Source of the DNA: Cronobacter universalis NCTC 9529
GTDB lineage: Bacteria; Pseudomonadota; Gammaproteobacteria; Enterobacterales; Enterobacteriaceae
Assembly (NCBI RefSeq): GCF_001277175.1
Contig: NZ_CP012257.1
Span: 3,224,001 to 3,288,000 of the forward strand
Reading direction: 5' to 3'
Length of the DNA stretch: 64,000 bases
In this document: piece by piece, positions 61,554-64,000 of the stretch
Position numbering within the stretch: position 1 is the first letter of the stretch
Layout of the letters: every line of letters begins with the position of its first letter
Notes under the pieces: model-generated
Database searches by the model: none
Told to the model about the DNA's origin: nothing
Seen by the model: only the letters and a program-made list of their open reading frames with translations
Program-made: the position numbers and the translations under genes

Positions 61554-62387
61554 GTGGAAGTCATGTGTGAGGCCGCAAGTCTGTCGCAACGTCGTGCCTG
61601 CAGGCTGGCAGGTTTGTCCCTGTCGACCTGCCGTTACCCGGCTCAGCGTCCGGCTGCTGACGCGCAGCTGTCTCTACGCATCACAGAGCTGGCACTTGAG
61701 CGCCGCCGCTTTGGTTACCGGCGCATCTGGCAGCTACTGCGTCGGGAGGGCCTTCACGTCAACCACAAGCGGGTATACCGCATCTATCATCTCAACGGCC
61801 TGAGTGTAAAACGCAGGCGACGCCGCAAGGGACTGGCGACTGAGCGGCTTCCGCTTCTTCGCCCGGATGCGCCGAACCTGACATGGTCGATGGATTTTGT
61901 CATGGATGCACTTGCCAGCGGCCGCAGGATGAAGTGCCTGACCTGCGTGGATGATTTCACGAAGGAGTGTCTGACGATCACCACGGCATTCGGGATTACA
62001 GGCGTTCAGGTGACACGTATTCTGGACAGCATTGCGCTGTTTCGTGGCTATCCTGCAACGATAAGAACCGATCAGGGCCCGGAGTTCACCTGCCGCGCGC
62101 TCGATCAATGGGCCTTTGAACATGGTGTTGAGTTGCGCTTAATCCAGCCGGGCAAGCCAACGCAAAACGGATTTATTGAGAGTTTCAATGGCCGCTTTCG
62201 GGATGAATGCCTGAATGAGCACTGGTTCAGCGATATTCTACATGCCCGGGAAATAATTAATGACTGGCGGCAGGATTATAACGAGTGTCGACCACATTCA
62301 TCGCTGAATTACCTCACGCCGGCTGAATTTGCAGCGGGCTGGCGAAACGGGAAATTTGAAGAAAAACCAACTGACATTACTAACTGA
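61554..62387 (+). CDS. IS3-family OrfB (DDE transposase catalytic part)
   Basis: The 277-residue frame starts at GTG 61554 but is open back into orfA in the -1 frame ([15 protein letters not shown]), so the active product is the OrfAB fusion. The integrase-core DDE triad is present: [19 protein letters not shown], and [12 protein letters not shown] with the Glu 35 residues after the second Asp. The HTH_21 region is [21 protein letters not shown]. No frameshift or stop breaks it. Confidence 0.92.
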   Translation: MEVMCEAASLSQRRACRLAGLSLSTCRYPAQRPAADAQLSLRITELALERRRFGYRRIWQLLRREGLHVNHKRVYRIYHLNGLSVKRRRRRKGLATERLPLLRPDAPNLTWSMDFVMDALASGRRMKCLTCVDDFTKECLTITTAFGITGVQVTRILDSIALFRGYPATIRTDQGPEFTCRALDQWAFEHGVELRLIQPGKPTQNGFIESFNGRFRDECLNEHWFSDILHAREIINDWRQDYNECRPHSSLNYLTPAEFAAGWRNGKFEEKPTDITN

Positions 62388-62416
62388 AGGTTGTATCTAA
62401 TCCTGGGGGCAGGTCA

Positions 62417-62685
62417 CCTTAACCACGCACCCTTTAAATGACGTCAGCCTTTTCCAGGGGCCGCCGGAAAAACACGGTGAACTGATGCCTGATAATGACA
62501 ACCGCATAGTCTGGACGCTGAAAGACTATCAGGATTACGGAAAGAAAATGGGTTTACCGCTCTGGCTGGTGTGCCGTTATCAAAACACCCATAAAACCGT
62601 TGAATTTAAGGTGTCGGATAGCGCGAATGAATGTAAAGCCGGCCTGGCGGAGAATAGCACCCGGTTTTACGCGTTTTGTGAATAA
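62417..62685 (+). pseudogene. 5'-truncated gene, C-terminal part similar to STY0300-type exported proteins
   Basis: The frame runs straight out of the right IS end: HPLNDVSLFQGPPEKHGELM, MPDNDNRIVWTLKDYQDYGK, WLVCRYQNTHKTVEFKV, ending FYAFCE. The first in-frame ATG is 62485 but the reading frame and family-like sequence continue upstream to the IS, so the start and presumably a signal peptide have been lost. From memory it resembles small periplasmic STY0300-family proteins of unknown function. It is probably not expressed. Confidence 0.65.
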
Positions 62686-62737
62686 CCCTTTCCTGACCCG
62701 AACGGCGATGAATATAAACGTTCCCAGCGAACCCCAT

Positions 62738-62773
62738 AAAAAAAGCGAGAGGGAATAACCCCGTCTCGCCTTT
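62738..62773 (-). terminator. Terminator after the chemoreceptor gene
   Basis: On the minus strand, GCGAGACGGGG and CCCTCTCGC form a stem with one bulge, followed by TTTTTTT. Confidence 0.85.
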
Positions 62774-62808
62774 CAATAAACGCTTCGCTTTTCAGTACAG
62801 ACGAAAAA

Positions 62809-64000
62809 TTACTTCGCCAGCTCCTGCAACGTGCGCAGCTGCGCGACCGCCTCCTGCATCGCGTCCATCCCTTTGGCGACCACCTTCAGGCGCCCCAGGC
62901 TCTGGGCGACGTTTTCGCGCTCTTCGCTGGTCTGCTCGCTCATCGAGGCGATACGGTCCGCGGCTTCGATACTGCGGTCGGCCATAGTCTGGGTGGCGCT
63001 GACCGTTTCCGTGGTGACCTGACGAATACGCGCGATGGTCTCAACAGACTCGTTGATGCTGTGCGCGGTCGCCTCCGCCTGCTCGCGTGACAGATGCGCC
63101 AGACGGCGCACTTCGCCCGCTACCACGGCGAAACCGCGCCCGGATTCGCCCGCACGCGCCGCTTCCACCGCGGCATTAAGCGCCAGCAGGTTGGTCTGAT
63201 CGGCGATAGAGCGGATCCCGCTGGTGATTTTGGTGATCCCGGCCGAGATGGTTTCCAGATCGTTCAACCCCTGCTCCAGCCTGTCCTGCGCTTCGCGGGT
63301 GTCGCGCGCGGCACTGCTCATGGAGCGAATATTGCCCTGCGCGATATCCAGCGTCTCGGTCTGCTGCGACGTCGCATGCTCCAGCAGCGGCAGCGTGGAG
63401 AGCAGCGGCGACAGCTCCTGCTGATAACTGATGACCTGCTCAATCACCTGCGACTGCATACGGTGCATCGCCTCCCAGCGGCGCAGCGTGCGCTGCGCGT
63501 AGTGTGCCGCGTAGGCCGCATACTCCACCGGGAACTGGCTCATCGCGTGGTTGGGCTTATCGAAGAACACCAGCGCGGAGAGCGTCTGGTTGATAGGCAC
63601 CCCAAGAATTTCGCCAAAGCTTGAGAAGCCCGCCGCCGGGATCTTGCGGAAGAAATCGGCGCGCGGCAGCGTCGCCAGGTTGTTCATGCGGCGCAGTACG
63701 CAGTCGTTAAGCAGCATCCCGGACGGTTTACCGTAGCGACGCGTGAACGCCTGCCAGTCGTGCTCCGTGTGCGCGACAAAATCGGTCGCTTTCATCAGGT
63801 ACAGCCTGTCGCCAAACTCCAGATCGCAGAAGAAGCGGATCTGTGAGGACTCAATCTGCGCCACGGAGCGAATAAAGAAATCATCGCCCACTTTGACCGC
63901 GAAGGTGTAACCCTCCAGCGCCTGCGCCAGCTGATCGGGTTTGCAGTTAAGCTGGCTTGCCAGATACGAGGTTATGGGCTGCTGATGATCTTTCGCGTCG
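62809..64000 (-). CDS. Soluble methyl-accepting chemotaxis protein with FIST sensor domain (partial, 5' end outside)
   Basis: The frame is open to the right edge of the window; 396 residues are visible. The first ~160 residues match a FIST C-terminal domain ([54 protein letters not shown]), a sensor of small ligands. A receptor signalling domain follows (~200-390) with the conserved tip [20 protein letters not shown] and [17 protein letters not shown]. No membrane segment or HAMP domain is present in the visible part, so it is probably cytoplasmic. A FIST_N domain is expected beyond the edge. The C-terminal pentapeptide for CheR binding is absent (ends LQELAK). Confidence 0.88.
   Translation of the reverse strand, partial: DAKDHQQPITSYLASQLNCKPDQLAQALEGYTFAVKVGDDFFIRSVAQIESSQIRFFCDLEFGDRLYLMKATDFVAHTEHDWQAFTRRYGKPSGMLLNDCVLRRMNNLATLPRADFFRKIPAAGFSSFGEILGVPINQTLSALVFFDKPNHAMSQFPVEYAAYAAHYAQRTLRRWEAMHRMQSQVIEQVISYQQELSPLLSTLPLLEHATSQQTETLDIAQGNIRSMSSAARDTREAQDRLEQGLNDLETISAGITKITSGIRSIADQTNLLALNAAVEAARAGESGRGFAVVAGEVRRLAHLSREQAEATAHSINESVETIARIRQVTTETVSATQTMADRSIEAADRIASMSEQTSEERENVAQSLGRLKVVAKGMDAMQEAVAQLRTLQELAK

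Larger units (their letters stand above)
61196..62416 (+). mobile_element. IS3-family insertion sequence, complete (1221 bp)
   Basis: Imperfect terminal inverted repeats border the element: TGACCTGCTCCCCG at the left, and TGACCTGCCCCCAG read inward from the right, with 12 of 14 bases identical. It contains orfA and orfB in the -1 frame arrangement of IS3 elements. Both ends and both frames are intact, so it could be active. The 3-, 4- and 5-bp flanks do not match (ATCC left, CCTT right), so there is no target duplication. The group (IS407 or IS51-like) is a tentative assignment. Confidence 0.88.

Noticed and set aside
62417..62800. A second ssrA-type attachment site at the far end of the island remnant
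   Set aside because: No copy of the tmRNA 3' end (GTTCAACTCCCGCC) could be found there.

Overview
The window is chromosomal DNA from a member of the Enterobacteriaceae. The gene order follows the Escherichia coli yfiF-to-ssrA segment almost gene for gene: yfiF, trxC, tapT, patZ, pssA, yfiM, kgtP, an rrnG-type rRNA operon, clpB, pgeF, rluD, bamD, raiA, pheL-pheA, tyrA-aroF, rplS-trmD-rimM-rpsP, ffh, ypjD, corB, grpE, nadK, recN, bamE, rnfH-ratA, smpB, ssrA. Proteins are close to their E. coli counterparts but not identical, and the coding DNA is GC-rich. A BapABCD-like type I secretion locus sits between smpB and ssrA, as in Salmonella. Cronobacter or a close relative (Franconibacter, Siccibacter, Enterobacter) is my best guess; the genus is an inference.

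Layout. 1-8.2 kb: RNA modification (yfiF, tapT), thioredoxin 2, lysine acetyltransferase, phosphatidylserine synthase, a lipoprotein and the 2-oxoglutarate permease. 8.3-11.3 kb: three genes absent from this place in E. coli (a DUF4385 protein, a thiamine-diphosphate oxidase-like enzyme, a membrane-anchored XRE regulator). 11.7-17.1 kb: a complete rRNA operon on the minus strand (promoters P1 and P2, 16S, tRNA-Glu, 23S, 5S, double terminator). 17.2-24.5 kb: clpB with a sigma-32 promoter, pgeF-rluD, bamD, an LprI-like periplasmic protein, and raiA with a CRP site. 24.5-29.3 kb: aromatic amino acid synthesis, with the pheA attenuator, tyrA-aroF with TyrR half-sites, and an inserted SMP-30 lactonase-like gene. 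29.3-31.1 kb: a PepSY membrane protein and a Met/His-rich DUF2946 protein, where E. coli carries yfiLRNB. 31.2-42.6 kb: ribosome, tRNA and SRP genes, then grpE, nadK, recN (two LexA boxes), bamE and smpB.

42.8-59.8 kb is one large minus-strand cluster. It holds a 4063-residue surface adhesin with 36 Ig-like repeats, a TolC-type outer-membrane channel, an ABC exporter and an HlyD-type adaptor. An AT-rich 0.6 kb region and then ssrA (tmRNA) follow. The 3' end of ssrA is an integration hotspot. Here it carries only the first third of a P4-type integrase, cut by an intact IS3-family element whose other side abuts a 5'-truncated gene. Without a target-site duplication, this looks like the scar of an IS-mediated deletion of a genomic island. 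The window ends inside a soluble FIST-domain chemoreceptor.

Working relations visible in the sequence: smpB and ssrA (trans-translation) flank the adhesin locus; bapBCD would export BapA; clpB and grpE carry matching sigma-32 promoters; bamD and bamE belong to the same outer-membrane assembly machine; and pheA, tyrA and aroF share a pathway but are controlled separately, by attenuation and by TyrR.
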